Shown piece by piece: positions 1 to 7,990 of a stretch of DNA of 9,809 bases. The notes under the pieces were generated by a model. That model saw nothing but the letters and a program-made list of their open reading frames with translations. It searched no databases and had not been told where the DNA came from. Position numbers and translations under genes: made by a program. Source of the DNA: Pseudomonadota bacterium (lineage in GTDB: Bacteria; Pseudomonadota; Alphaproteobacteria; Acetobacterales; Acetobacteraceae). The stretch is from the NCBI GenBank assembly GCA_021798375.1, contig JAJZHU010000071.1, positions 1-9,809 of the forward strand, given 5' to 3'. Each line of letters starts with the position of its first letter. The stretch's first letter is position 1.

Positions 1-1312
1 CCAAACGGCCCACCGGCGCCGAATCGATCACCTCGACCACCCCCGGCGACAGCCGCAAGATGTCGCCATCTTCCAATAACACCGGCGAGGCCCCGCAGGT
101 GCGCGCCAGATTGGCGTGAGCCTGCAAATGACGCCATTCGCCGTGCACCGGCACCGAATATTTCGGCTTCACCAGATCATACAGCTTGCGCAGTTCGTCT
201 TGCGCCGGATGGCCCGAACAATGCACCTTGTGTTCGCCGTCGGCCGAAATCAGATTCACCCCGCGCCGCAGCAGATCGTCCTGCACCGCATGAATCGCCC
301 GCTCGTTGCCGGGGATCACCCGCGACGAGAAAATCACCGTGTCGCCCTGACCCAGCGCGATATTGGGATGGGTGTCGGCGGCAATGCGCGCCAATGCACT
401 GCGCGGCTCGCCCTGACTGCCGGTGACGATCATCAGAATATGATCGTCGTCCATATCCTCGGCTTCGTCTTCGCTCAGAAATGGCGGCAGCGTTTTGAAA
501 TAGCCGCATTCGCGCGCCGCCGCATCGATGTTGCGCAACGAACGCCCCACCAAGGCCGCCGAACGCCCGGCCGCCTGCGCCGCCAGGGCAATGCTTTCCA
601 GCCGCGCCACGTTGGAGGCGAAACACGTTACCGCAACGCGCCCCTTGATGCCCTTGATCAGCTTGGCCAGCGCCTTGCGCACGTCGCCTTCCGACCCGGA
701 ATGACCTTCAACCAACGCATTGGTGCTGTCGCAGACCATCGCCAGCACGCCCTCGCGGCCCAACGCCGCCAGCGTGGCCTCGTCGGTCAGTGGTCCCACC
801 ATCGGATTGGGATCCATCTTCCAATCACCGGTGTGCAAAATATTGCCGTGCTTGGTGCGCAACAGCAAAGCCTGCGCTTCCGGCACCGAATGGGTCATCG
901 ACAAAAAGCGCAGATCGAACGACCCAATGCGGAAGCTCGCCCCAGGCGGCACCACATTGATTTTCACCTGCCCCACCAAACCGTGCTCGCCCAATTTTCG
1001 CCGCAACACGGCAGCGGCGAAAGGCGTGCAAATGATCTGGCATTTCAATTGCTGCCACAGCCAGGCCACGGCGCCAATGTGATCTTCGTGGGCGTGGGTG
1101 ATCACGAGCCCCACCAGATCGGCTTTCCGTTCCGCGATAAAGCTGGGATCGGGGACCATGATGTCCACTTCCGGCAGTTCAGCCCCGCCGAAGCCAATCC
1201 CGCAATCCACCGCCAGCCACTTGCCATCCAACCGATACAAGTTGAGATTCATGCCGATCTCGCCCGTTCCGCCCAAGGGCAGAAACGCCAGATCCGATTT
1301 TTCTTCCGTCAT
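1..1312 (-). CDS. rnj: Ribonuclease J, partial (3' end outside window)
   Basis: Ribonuclease J is a cytoplasmic metallo-beta-lactamase/beta-CASP nuclease with 5'-3' exonuclease and endonuclease activity in mRNA decay and rRNA maturation. From ATG 1312 the window encodes 437 codons; family members are about 550 residues, so the C-terminal part lies beyond base 1. The N-terminus LPLGGTGEIGMN is the family signature (residues 11-22). The zinc ligands are visible: HAHEDH at 73-78, H141 in SMTHS and D163 in TGDWK. The beta-CASP part holds GSQGEPRSAL (298-307), SGHPAQDEL (366-374) and the late ligand H390 in PVHGEWRHL. The start codon directly abuts the coaX stop (TAA at 1313-1315) with no spacer, and a GAAGGCGAG stretch upstream may serve as ribosome binding site. 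It is probably co-transcribed and coupled with coaX. The reading frame is intact. Identification is firm; only the C-terminal domain cannot be judged. Confidence 0.95.
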   Translation of the reverse strand, partial: MTEEKSDLAFLPLGGTGEIGMNLNLYRLDGKWLAVDCGIGFGGAELPEVDIMVPDPSFIAERKADLVGLVITHAHEDHIGAVAWLWQQLKCQIICTPFAAAVLRRKLGEHGLVGQVKINVVPPGASFRIGSFDLRFLSMTHSVPEAQALLLRTKHGNILHTGDWKMDPNPMVGPLTDEATLAALGREGVLAMVCDSTNALVEGHSGSEGDVRKALAKLIKGIKGRVAVTCFASNVARLESIALAAQAAGRSAALVGRSLRNIDAAARECGYFKTLPPFLSEDEAEDMDDDHILMIVTGSQGEPRSALARIAADTHPNIALGQGDTVIFSSRVIPGNERAIHAVQDDLLRRGVNLISADGEHKVHCSGHPAQDELRKLYDLVKPKYSVPVHGEWRHLQAHANLARTCGASPVLLEDGDILRLSPGVVEVIDSAPVGRL

Positions 1313-2122
1313 TTACTCGCCTTCAACCATACGCAAACGCTCGCGCGACAAAACAGGGACCGGGTTTCGCTCGGCCAATAGAACCAGACCATCCAACGTG
1401 AGATCGGAATCGATCCGCTCGATCACGCTGGTGCCTTCAGAAAACAAAGGCGCCAAACCACCCGTGCCGATAATCTTCATCGGCGCGCCATATTCGCCCG
1501 TGATGCGCGCAACCAGCCCTTCAATCAAGCCCACATATCCCCAATAGACGCCCGACTGCATTGCAGCCACGGTGCCTTTGCCGATAATCTGGTGCGGACG
1601 GCCAATACCGATGCGCGGCAAACGCGCCGCCGCCTGGTGCAACGCCTCGATCGAAAGATTGATGCCGGGCGCGATCGCCCCGCCCAAATAGGCCCCATCA
1701 TGATCGACCACATCAAACGTGGTGGCGGTGCCGAAATCGATCACCATCAACGGCCCGGCGTATTTCTGATGTGCGGCCAACGCGTTGAGCAAGCGGTCGG
1801 CGCCGACATCTTCGGGATTGTCGATCTTGATCGCAAAACCCCAATTCAACGCGGCACGCGCGATCAGAGGTTCCACATCGAACCAATCGCGCACCAAACG
1901 GCGCAGATGATACAACGCCACGGGCACCACCGTGCCGATCACCGCCTCGGTAATGTCCGCCCGCGTGATCCCGGAATGTTGGAACAGCGTCAACAGCCAG
2001 ACGGCATATTCATCCGATGTGCGCTGTGGATCGGTGGCGATCCGCCACACCCCGCGCCACCCCAACAAACCGCGCACCGCAAACACGATATTGGTATTGC
2101 CCGCATCGATGACCAGACGCAT
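1313..2122 (-). CDS. coaX: Type III pantothenate kinase
   Basis: CoaX phosphorylates pantothenate with ATP, the first step of coenzyme A synthesis in the cytoplasm. Type III enzymes belong to the ASKHA fold and are generally not feedback-inhibited by CoA. The 269-residue product carries the phosphate-binding DAGNTN motif at 6-11, GADR at 107-110 (D109 matching the proposed catalytic Asp), the second phosphate motif DFGTATTFD at 129-137, GGAIAPGI at 147-154 and GTGGLAPLF at 219-227. The length is slightly above the family norm of about 255-260. I chose ATG 2122 because the protein then begins MRLVIDAGN, as family members do, and GGGAGGG lies 6 nt upstream. An in-frame ATG at 2137 would add five residues but would place that Shine-Dalgarno sequence inside the gene. 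The start overlaps the birA stop by one base (TGATG), and rnj follows with no gap. The frame is intact and typical. Confidence 0.95.
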   Translation of the reverse strand: MRLVIDAGNTNIVFAVRGLLGWRGVWRIATDPQRTSDEYAVWLLTLFQHSGITRADITEAVIGTVVPVALYHLRRLVRDWFDVEPLIARAALNWGFAIKIDNPEDVGADRLLNALAAHQKYAGPLMVIDFGTATTFDVVDHDGAYLGGAIAPGINLSIEALHQAAARLPRIGIGRPHQIIGKGTVAAMQSGVYWGYVGLIEGLVARITGEYGAPMKIIGTGGLAPLFSEGTSVIERIDSDLTLDGLVLLAERNPVPVLSRERLRMVEGE

Positions 2123-2778
2123 CAGCCGCCCTCCCATTGTTGCAAATGGGCACGCGCCCCCTCCGGATCAAGCGCCCAGCCAAACCATGCCCTTCGCACC
2201 GCCGCGAATCCATCGCATTCAATGATGTACCGCCATGCGGCCACACGTTCAAGCAGGCGGATGGCCAAATCTTGCGGTGCTGTGCAGATCCCGCGATCGG
2301 CCAGCGCCACGGTCTGTTGTTCCGCCACATCCGGCGCGGTTTCGATGTTGATGCCGATCCCGATCACCAGCCACGCCAGCCGGTTTTCGCCCGCCGCCGA
2401 ATCCACCAAAATCCCGCCCAACTTTGCGCCGTCCAGGATCAGATCATTGGGATATTTCAACCGCACATCGGGCACGAAGGATTGCAACGCCTCGGCAGCC
2501 GCCACCCCGGCCGCCAAGGACCATTGCGGCGACTCCGACAGCACGGTGTTGGGCCGCAACAGCATGGAAAGATTAAGATTGCCCTCGGGGGCTTGCCATA
2601 CGCGGCCGAATTGCCCGCGCCCCTTGGTCTGGCGCAGCGCCATTACCGCCAAACAATCCGCCTCGCCCCCACCGGAATCGACGGTTGAGGCGAGGCGGAT
2701 CAGATGGTCGGATGTCGAAGCAAGTTCGGCGTGAATTTCAAGGCGCCAGGAGCCCCCGGCGCCTTTGATCAGCTTCAC
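2122..2778 (-). CDS. birA: Biotin--[acetyl-CoA-carboxylase] ligase, short catalytic-core form
   Basis: BirA activates biotin as biotinoyl-5'-AMP and transfers it to the carrier lysine of biotin-dependent carboxylases. From GTG 2778 the product has 218 residues. Visible motifs are STSD (21-24, usual STN), the biotin loop GRGQFGRVW (53-61, E. coli GRGRRGRKW), GNLNLSMLLRP (66-76), KYPNDL (108-113, usual KWPND), GGILVDS (121-127) and GIGIN (140-144). There is no N-terminal winged-helix domain, so it is a ligase without repressor function. The protein stops at WEGG, just after the catalytic domain. The usual C-terminal SH3-like domain of about 45-50 residues is absent, and coaX begins at once, so no remnant of it is left. 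GTG 2778 was chosen because it overlaps the nuoN stop by 4 nt (GTGA). Longer in-frame starts up to 3003 would run deep into nuoN. An AGGG lies about 10 nt upstream. Family assignment is firm; exact start and activity are less sure. Confidence 0.9.
   Translation of the reverse strand: MKLIKGAGGSWRLEIHAELASTSDHLIRLASTVDSGGGEADCLAVMALRQTKGRGQFGRVWQAPEGNLNLSMLLRPNTVLSESPQWSLAAGVAAAEALQSFVPDVRLKYPNDLILDGAKLGGILVDSAAGENRLAWLVIGIGINIETAPDVAEQQTVALADRGICTAPQDLAIRLLERVAAWRYIIECDGFAAVRRAWFGWALDPEGARAHLQQWEGG
2129..2135 (-). promoter_or_regulatory. Ribosome binding site deciding the coaX start
   Basis: GGGAGGG on the minus strand lies 6 nt upstream of ATG 2122, inside the last codons of birA. It matches the anti-Shine-Dalgarno core and favours ATG 2122 over the in-frame ATG at 2137, which would sit upstream of it. 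Its location supports translational coupling of coaX to birA. Confidence 0.7.
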
Positions 2779-4211
2779 CCGAACAAGGCCCTGGCCGCCG
2801 CCTCGGCCGCATTCACCACCGGCGAGGCGAACACAAAGAACGACAATGTAACAAGCCCGCCCAATCCGGCGACAAACGATACCGACGGTGCGCGCCCATC
2901 GAATGCGCCTTCGGATTGATCGAAATAGACCTGCTTCAAGACCCACAGATAGTAGAAAGTGGATATCACACTGGTCAGCACGCCGATGATCGCCAAGGTC
3001 CACATGCCGGCCTGAACGGCGGCCAGGAACACATAGAGCTTGCCGATAAAGCCCGCGAACGGCGGCACGCCGGCCAACGAAAACATGAAGAACATCAACA
3101 AGAACGCCAACATCGGATCGGTCTTGCCCAAGCCCTTGAGATCGGCGATCCGCTCCACCGCGTGGCCCTTTTTGCGCATCGCAATGATGCAGGCAAAAAC
3201 ACCCGCCGAAGCGAAAATATAGCTCGCCAGATACACCAGCACGCCGCGCACGCCGGCCTCGGTACCTGTGGCCACACCCACCAGCGCGTAACCCATGTGC
3301 CCGATCGAGCTATAGGCCATCAGTCGCTTGATGTTCCATTGGCCGATCGCGGCAAGCGAGCCCCACACCATCGAGACGATCGAAAGCAACACGATCAACT
3401 GCTGCCATTGCGGCAGCAAATGCCCGAACGGCATCGACAGAATGCGCACGAACACCGCCAAGGCCGCCACTTTCGGCGCGGTGGCCATGAAACCTGTCAC
3501 CGGAACGGGTGCGCCTTCATACACATCGGGCGTCCACATATGAAACGGCGCCGCCGAGATTTTGAAGGCGAGCCCGGCGACGATGAACACCACCCCCACC
3601 ACCGCCCCAAGCTGCGCGGTTTCCGTTGTGAAAACAGCCCGCAGACTGGCGAAATCGAGCGATCCGGCAAAGCCGTAAACCAACGACATGCCATACAGCA
3701 GCAAGCCGGAGGCAAGCGCCCCCAGCACGAAATACTTCAAGCCGGCTTCCGAGGACCGCACATCGTTGCGCGCGAACGCCGCCAACACATAAATCGCCAG
3801 CGACGACAGCTCGACGCCCAGATACAGGCTCATCATGTTGGTGGCGGAGACCATCACCATCATGCCGACGGTCGAAAGCAGGATCAGCACGGGAAATTCA
3901 AACCGGGCAATGCCGTGATGCGTGTTGTAATCGAGCGACAGCACCACCGCGAGCGACGCCGCGATCAACACCAGGATCTTCACGAACACCGCAAAGCGAT
4001 CCAGCGTGAACAACCCGTTATAGCCCACGTCCTGGGGCGCCGACAGCGACAACAACGCCGCAACCAGGAACGAAGCCAACACCAGCATCGAACAAAGCTG
4101 CGCGCTGTTCTGTTTCTTGATCAACACGCCGACCATCAACACCAACAGGCCGCAACCCGCGAGCACGATTTCAGGCAGAGCGATTTGCCAATTCATAAGT
4201 TGCCCAACCAT
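2775..4211 (-). CDS. nuoN: NADH-quinone oxidoreductase subunit N
   Basis: NuoN is one of the three antiporter-like proton-pumping subunits in the membrane arm of complex I, with 14 transmembrane helices in the family. The 478-residue hydrophobic product has the expected length. Visible key residues are E134 in SLYLGVELSSLAIYVL (helix 5 glutamate), K159 in GLKYFVLGA, K217 in LAFKISAAPFHMWTPDVYEG, K247 in MATAPKVAA, the WNIKRLMAYSSIGHMGY stretch at 292-308, and K391 in GFIGKLYVF. ATG 4211 overlaps the nuoM stop by one base (TGATG) and has GGGGAA about 9 nt upstream. A second in-frame ATG at 4196 would give MNWQIALPEIVLAG, which also resembles family N-termini, so the start is uncertain by five residues. 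The stop overlaps the birA GTG by 4 nt. The gene is intact and shows no unusual features. Confidence 0.96.
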   Translation of the reverse strand: MVGQLMNWQIALPEIVLAGCGLLVLMVGVLIKKQNSAQLCSMLVLASFLVAALLSLSAPQDVGYNGLFTLDRFAVFVKILVLIAASLAVVLSLDYNTHHGIARFEFPVLILLSTVGMMVMVSATNMMSLYLGVELSSLAIYVLAAFARNDVRSSEAGLKYFVLGALASGLLLYGMSLVYGFAGSLDFASLRAVFTTETAQLGAVVGVVFIVAGLAFKISAAPFHMWTPDVYEGAPVPVTGFMATAPKVAALAVFVRILSMPFGHLLPQWQQLIVLLSIVSMVWGSLAAIGQWNIKRLMAYSSIGHMGYALVGVATGTEAGVRGVLVYLASYIFASAGVFACIIAMRKKGHAVERIADLKGLGKTDPMLAFLLMFFMFSLAGVPPFAGFIGKLYVFLAAVQAGMWTLAIIGVLTSVISTFYYLWVLKQVYFDQSEGAFDGRAPSVSFVAGLGGLVTLSFFVFASPVVNAAEAAARALFG

Positions 4212-5746
4212 CAGTGAAAGTTCCCCGTAAACGTCGCCTGGGCAAAGGTCGAGTGATTGGCCAGAGCCGCCACATGATTGGCCACCATCGCATTCACCGA
4301 CGCATCAAAGAAATGGGTGAAGCTGCTGGGATAGACCCCCATCCACAGCGTCAGCACCACCAGAGGCGCGAATATGGCGATCTCACGCGGCGACAAATCG
4401 AGGATCGATCTCAGATCCAATTTGGTCAGCGCGCCAAACACCACCCGGCGATACAGATACAGCGCGTAAGCCGCCCCCAGGATCATCCCGAAAGCGCCCA
4501 GGAAGGCGACCCAGAAATTGACCTGCAGCGCGCCCACCACCACCAGGAATTCGCCCACGAACCCTCCCGTGCCCGGCAGACCGACCGAGGCCATGGTAAA
4601 CACCATGAACACCACCGCATAGGCGGGCATACGTTCCGCCAAACCGCCGTAACGGGCGATTTCGCGCGAGTGAACGCGGTCATAGACCACACCGACGCAC
4701 AAGAATAAAGCAGCCGAAACCACGCCGTGGCTCAACATCTGGAACAACGCGCCCTGGATGCCCTGCACATTGAAGGTGAACAAACCGATCATCACCACGC
4801 CCATGTGCGCGACCGAGCTATAGGCGATCAGCTTCTTCATGTCTTCCTGCGCCAGCGCCACCAGCGAGGTGTAGATCACCGCGATGATCCCCAGCGCGAA
4901 CATCATCGGCGCAAAGGTCTGCGAAGCCTGCGGCAGCATCGGCATCGAGAAGCGCAGGAAACCGTACGCCCCCATCTTCAGCAGCACACCGGCCAGAATC
5001 ACCGATCCCGCCGTGGGCGCCTCGACGTGCGCATCCGGCAGCCAGGTATGCACCGGCCACATCGGCACCTTCACCGCGAACGAGGCAAAGAAGGCGAGGA
5101 ACAGCCAGTTTTGCATTCCCACCGGGAAACTGGTGCGCAACAGCCTGGTGATATCGGTCGTGCCGGCATAGTGCCAAATCGCCAGCAACGCGATCAGCAT
5201 CAACACCGAACCCAGCAGCGTGAAGAGAAAGAATTTGATCGAAGCATAAACCCGGCGCGGCCCGCCCCAGATGCCGATGATCAGGAACATCGGCAGCAGC
5301 ACACCCTCGAAGAACATATAGAACACGAGGAAATCGAGCGCGCAGAACATGCCGATCATCATGGTTTCAAGCACCAGGAAGGCGATCATATATTCGCGCA
5401 CGCGGGTGGTGATCGTCTCCCAACTGGCCAGGATGCACAGCGGAGTCAGCACGGTGGACAGCAATACGAACAGCACCGAAATGCCGTCCACGCCCATCTT
5501 ATATCCCACATCATATTGCGGGAGCCACGGCACCGACTCCACGAATTGAAAGCCGGAACTGGTTTGATCGAACTTCACCCACAAGATCAGGCTGAGCGCA
5601 AAAACGATCAGGCTGGTCCACAGCGCGGTCCAACGCGCGGCCGAAGCGACCTGCGCTTCATCGCCACGCACCAGCAAAAGAACGCCCGCACCCACCAAAG
5701 GCAGGAAGGTGAGCAAAGACAGCAGGGGAAAACCAAGCTCTGACAT
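4211..5746 (-). CDS. nuoM: NADH-quinone oxidoreductase subunit M
   Basis: NuoM is the middle antiporter-like proton pump of the complex I membrane arm, located between NuoL and NuoN. The product has 511 residues, the normal length, with hydrophobic helices throughout. Key residues seen are E147 in FYMFFEGVLLPMFLIIG, K226 and the following signature in FAVKVPMWPVHTWLPDAHVE (223-242), AQEDMKKLIAYSSVAHMG (299-316), H340 in QMLSHGVVSAALF, and E399 in GTGGFVGEFLV. These match the helix 5 glutamate and the helix 7 and 12 charged residues essential in E. coli NuoM. ATG 5746 follows the nuoL stop by 4 nt. Only a weak GGTAAG is seen upstream, so translation may depend on ribosomes arriving from nuoL. 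The stop overlaps nuoN by 1 nt. The frame is intact. Confidence 0.97.
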   Translation of the reverse strand: MSELGFPLLSLLTFLPLVGAGVLLLVRGDEAQVASAARWTALWTSLIVFALSLILWVKFDQTSSGFQFVESVPWLPQYDVGYKMGVDGISVLFVLLSTVLTPLCILASWETITTRVREYMIAFLVLETMMIGMFCALDFLVFYMFFEGVLLPMFLIIGIWGGPRRVYASIKFFLFTLLGSVLMLIALLAIWHYAGTTDITRLLRTSFPVGMQNWLFLAFFASFAVKVPMWPVHTWLPDAHVEAPTAGSVILAGVLLKMGAYGFLRFSMPMLPQASQTFAPMMFALGIIAVIYTSLVALAQEDMKKLIAYSSVAHMGVVMIGLFTFNVQGIQGALFQMLSHGVVSAALFLCVGVVYDRVHSREIARYGGLAERMPAYAVVFMVFTMASVGLPGTGGFVGEFLVVVGALQVNFWVAFLGAFGMILGAAYALYLYRRVVFGALTKLDLRSILDLSPREIAIFAPLVVLTLWMGVYPSSFTHFFDASVNAMVANHVAALANHSTFAQATFTGNFH

Positions 5747-5750
5747 TGTC

Positions 5751-7679
5751 TTACCGGACCCACAGGAAAATAGAGATCAGCGCGACCAGGCCAATCAACA
5801 TTGTAAAAGCATAGGTGGCGAGCGAGCCGGTCTGGAGCTTCACGAGCCTCGAAGAACCATAGCTGGTCAGCGAAGCCAAACCGTTGGGCACACCATCGAC
5901 GATGGTGGCGTCCCCGGTTTTCCACAAGAACCGCCCAATGGCGAAGGCCGGCTTGACAAAGATCGCATTATACAACTCGTCGAAATACCATTTGTTCAGC
6001 AAGAACAAATAGATCGGACGGAATGTGGTGGCCAGCGCGCGGGGCATGCCCGGCACCAGCACATACATCACATAGGCCAGGAAAATGCCCGCCACCCCCA
6101 CCAACGTCGGCAAAAGACCGATGATCATGGAACGGTCTTCCAACGTCGCCATGATATGATTGGTGGGGCCATTAAAGATGGCAGCCCCCCAGAACGCATC
6201 ACGGGCGTCGCCGATGAACATGGTGTGGAACAAAAGACCAACCAACACCGCCCCCGTCGCTAAAACCCCCAGCGGGAAGGTCATCACAAACGGGCTTTCA
6301 TGCACATGATCCATCGTGTGCTTGTCGGCGCGCGGCGTGCCGTGGAAGGTAAGGATCAGCAAACGCCAGCTATAGAATGCCGTAAGGAACGCCGCCACCA
6401 CGCCACAGACGAAACCATAGGTGCCAAGCCCGGTGTGCGCGGCGTAAGCCGCTTCCAGGATCGCGTCCTTGGAATAATAACCGGCAAAGAAGGGTATTCC
6501 GGCCAACGCCAGGCTGCCGATCCACATCACCGTGCCGGTGAAGGGAATTTTCTTGAACAACCCGCCCATCTTGCGAATGTCCTGCTCGTCGGACATGGCA
6601 TGGATCACCGACCCCGCCCCCAGGAACAGCAACGCCTTGAAGAAGGCGTGGGTGATCAGATGGAACATGCTGGCCTGATAGGCGCCAACGCCGGCGGCAA
6701 GGAACATATAGCCCAACTGCGAGCAGGTGGAGTAGGCGATGATCCGCTTGATGTCGTTCTGCACGCAACCGATGGTGGCGGCGAACAAAGCGGTGGTCGC
6801 CCCGATGAAGGTGACCAATTGCAGCGCGTGCGGCGCAAATTCCATCAACGGCGACATGCGCGACATCAGGAAGACGCCCGCCGTCACCATGGTGGCGGCA
6901 TGGATCAAGGCCGAAACAGGCGTCGGACCTTCCATCGCGTCCGGCAACCAGGTGTGCAGAAAGATCTGCGCCGATTTGCCCATGGCGCCCAGGAACAGCA
7001 GCGTGCCAATCACTTCATAGGAGCGGAAATCCTGCCCGAAGATGTGATAGGTAGCGTTCATATGGGCCTGGATATTGCCAAACACATTATCGAATTCGAT
7101 CGATTTGAACAAAAAGAACATCAACGCGATGCCCACGGCAAAGAACAGATCGCCCACGCGGTTGACAACGAACGCCTTGATGGCGGCAGCACAGGCCGAA
7201 GGCTTCTGATACCAAAACCCGATCAGCAAATAACTCGCCACGCCCACGCCTTCCCAGCCAAAGAACAACTGGGCGAGGTTGTTGGCAGTCACCAGCATCA
7301 ACATCGCAAAGGTGAAAAACGAGAGATACGAGAAGAACCGCGGGATGCTCGAATCGTGGCTCATGTAGCCGACCGAATACAGATGGATCAGCGTCGAAAT
7401 GGTGGTCACCATCGCCACCATCACCACCGAGAGCGTATCGAACCGCAACGCCCAGGCGATATGTAGATCACCGACCGAAATCCAGTCGAACACCGGCACC
7501 ACGCCCGTATGGGCGTTGCCCCAGGCCACGGAGGCAAACGAAACATCACCACAAATGGCGGCCAGCACCATCAGCGAAACCGTGACGATTTGCGAGGCAC
7601 GATCGCCGATCACCCGGCCCAAAAAGCCTGCAATGACCGAACCAAGAAGTGGCGCAAATACAGCGACTGCGTAAATCAT
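5751..7679 (-). CDS. nuoL: NADH-quinone oxidoreductase subunit L
   Basis: NuoL is the distal antiporter-like pump of complex I and carries the long lateral helix that runs along the membrane arm. The 642-residue length is normal and includes the C-terminal extension that NuoM and NuoN lack. Residues seen include E143 in LFFGWEGVGVASYLLIGFW, D177 in VVNRVGD, K235 in GKSAQIFLHTWLPDAMEGP, H260 in ALIHAATMV, H340 and H344 in FHLITHAFFKALLFLGAGS, and K404-D405 in GYYSKDAILEA. The segment NKWYFDELYNAIFVKP (562-577) near the lateral helix is typical. ATG 7679 is one base after the nuoK stop (TGA-G-ATG), with AAGGG at 7685-7689 five nucleotides upstream. nuoM follows after 4 nt. All pump residues expected from E. 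coli are present and the gene appears functional. Confidence 0.97.
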   Translation of the reverse strand: MIYAVAVFAPLLGSVIAGFLGRVIGDRASQIVTVSLMVLAAICGDVSFASVAWGNAHTGVVPVFDWISVGDLHIAWALRFDTLSVVMVAMVTTISTLIHLYSVGYMSHDSSIPRFFSYLSFFTFAMLMLVTANNLAQLFFGWEGVGVASYLLIGFWYQKPSACAAAIKAFVVNRVGDLFFAVGIALMFFLFKSIEFDNVFGNIQAHMNATYHIFGQDFRSYEVIGTLLFLGAMGKSAQIFLHTWLPDAMEGPTPVSALIHAATMVTAGVFLMSRMSPLMEFAPHALQLVTFIGATTALFAATIGCVQNDIKRIIAYSTCSQLGYMFLAAGVGAYQASMFHLITHAFFKALLFLGAGSVIHAMSDEQDIRKMGGLFKKIPFTGTVMWIGSLALAGIPFFAGYYSKDAILEAAYAAHTGLGTYGFVCGVVAAFLTAFYSWRLLILTFHGTPRADKHTMDHVHESPFVMTFPLGVLATGAVLVGLLFHTMFIGDARDAFWGAAIFNGPTNHIMATLEDRSMIIGLLPTLVGVAGIFLAYVMYVLVPGMPRALATTFRPIYLFLLNKWYFDELYNAIFVKPAFAIGRFLWKTGDATIVDGVPNGLASLTSYGSSRLVKLQTGSLATYAFTMLIGLVALISIFLWVR

Positions 7680-7680
7680 C

Positions 7681-7989
7681 TCAGCCCTTCATCAGATTAA
7701 CGTCCTCGACCTGGATCGAGCCGCGGTTGCGGAAATAGATCACCAGGATGGCGAGGCCGATTGCGGACTCGGCCGCAGCGACGGTGAGAACAAACATGGC
7801 GAACACCTGGCCCACCAAATCGTGCAGCGAACTGGAAAACGCCACCAGATTGACGTTCACCGCGAGCAAAATCAGCTCGATCGACATGAAAATAACGATC
7901 ACATTCTTCCGATTGAGAAAAATGCCGAACACACCCATCACCAGCAACAACGCGCTGACGACAAGATAATGAGCAAGGCTTACTGGCAT
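7681..7989 (-). CDS. nuoK: NADH-quinone oxidoreductase subunit K
   Basis: NuoK is a three-helix membrane subunit of complex I that sits next to NuoJ and NuoN and carries part of the central polar axis. The product has 102 residues, the family's usual length. Seen are GVFGIFLNRKNVIVIFMSIELILLAVNVN (19-47 in overlapping pieces) with E38, and VAAAESAIGLAILV with E74; these correspond to E. coli Glu36 and Glu72. I chose ATG 7989 (MPVSLAHYLVV) because GGAG lies 9 nt upstream and the length is then canonical. An in-frame ATG at 8004 would add MEITE, but it overlaps nuoJ by 14 nt and has no good ribosome binding site. Still longer in-frame starts up to 8070 are translations of the nuoJ tail. The gap to the nuoJ stop is one base, and nuoL follows after one base, so coupling is likely. 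Confidence 0.95.
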   Translation of the reverse strand: MPVSLAHYLVVSALLLVMGVFGIFLNRKNVIVIFMSIELILLAVNVNLVAFSSSLHDLVGQVFAMFVLTVAAAESAIGLAILVIYFRNRGSIQVEDVNLMKG

Positions 7990-7990
7990 C

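Noticed and set aside
1078..1096. RNase J motif reads HAHEDH rather than the HGHEDH of Bacillus
   Set aside because: All metal-binding positions are kept; the variable residue between the first two histidines is commonly Ala in relatives, as far as I recall.
116..1381. 421-codon plus-strand open frame opposite rnj
   Set aside because: It is rich in His, Arg and Gln, as expected from the reverse complement of a GC-rich gene, has no recognisable domain, and lies opposite an intact RNase J with all metal ligands.
2779..3003. Longer in-frame start for birA at 3003, adding 75 residues
   Set aside because: The added part is an out-of-frame reading of nuoN with no helix-turn-helix similarity. The GTG at 2778 overlapping the nuoN stop fits better.
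2916..4217. 433-codon plus-strand open frame opposite nuoN
   Set aside because: His/Gln/Arg-rich antisense reading of hydrophobic codons (CTG becomes CAG, ATC becomes GAT). nuoN on the other strand is clearly real.
4727..5743. 338-codon plus-strand open frame opposite nuoM
   Set aside because: Same His/Gln/Arg-rich shadow composition and no domain; nuoM is intact on the minus strand.
6300..7466. 388-codon plus-strand open frame opposite nuoL
   Set aside because: Shadow of nuoL codon usage; no recognisable motif and no operon context on the plus strand.
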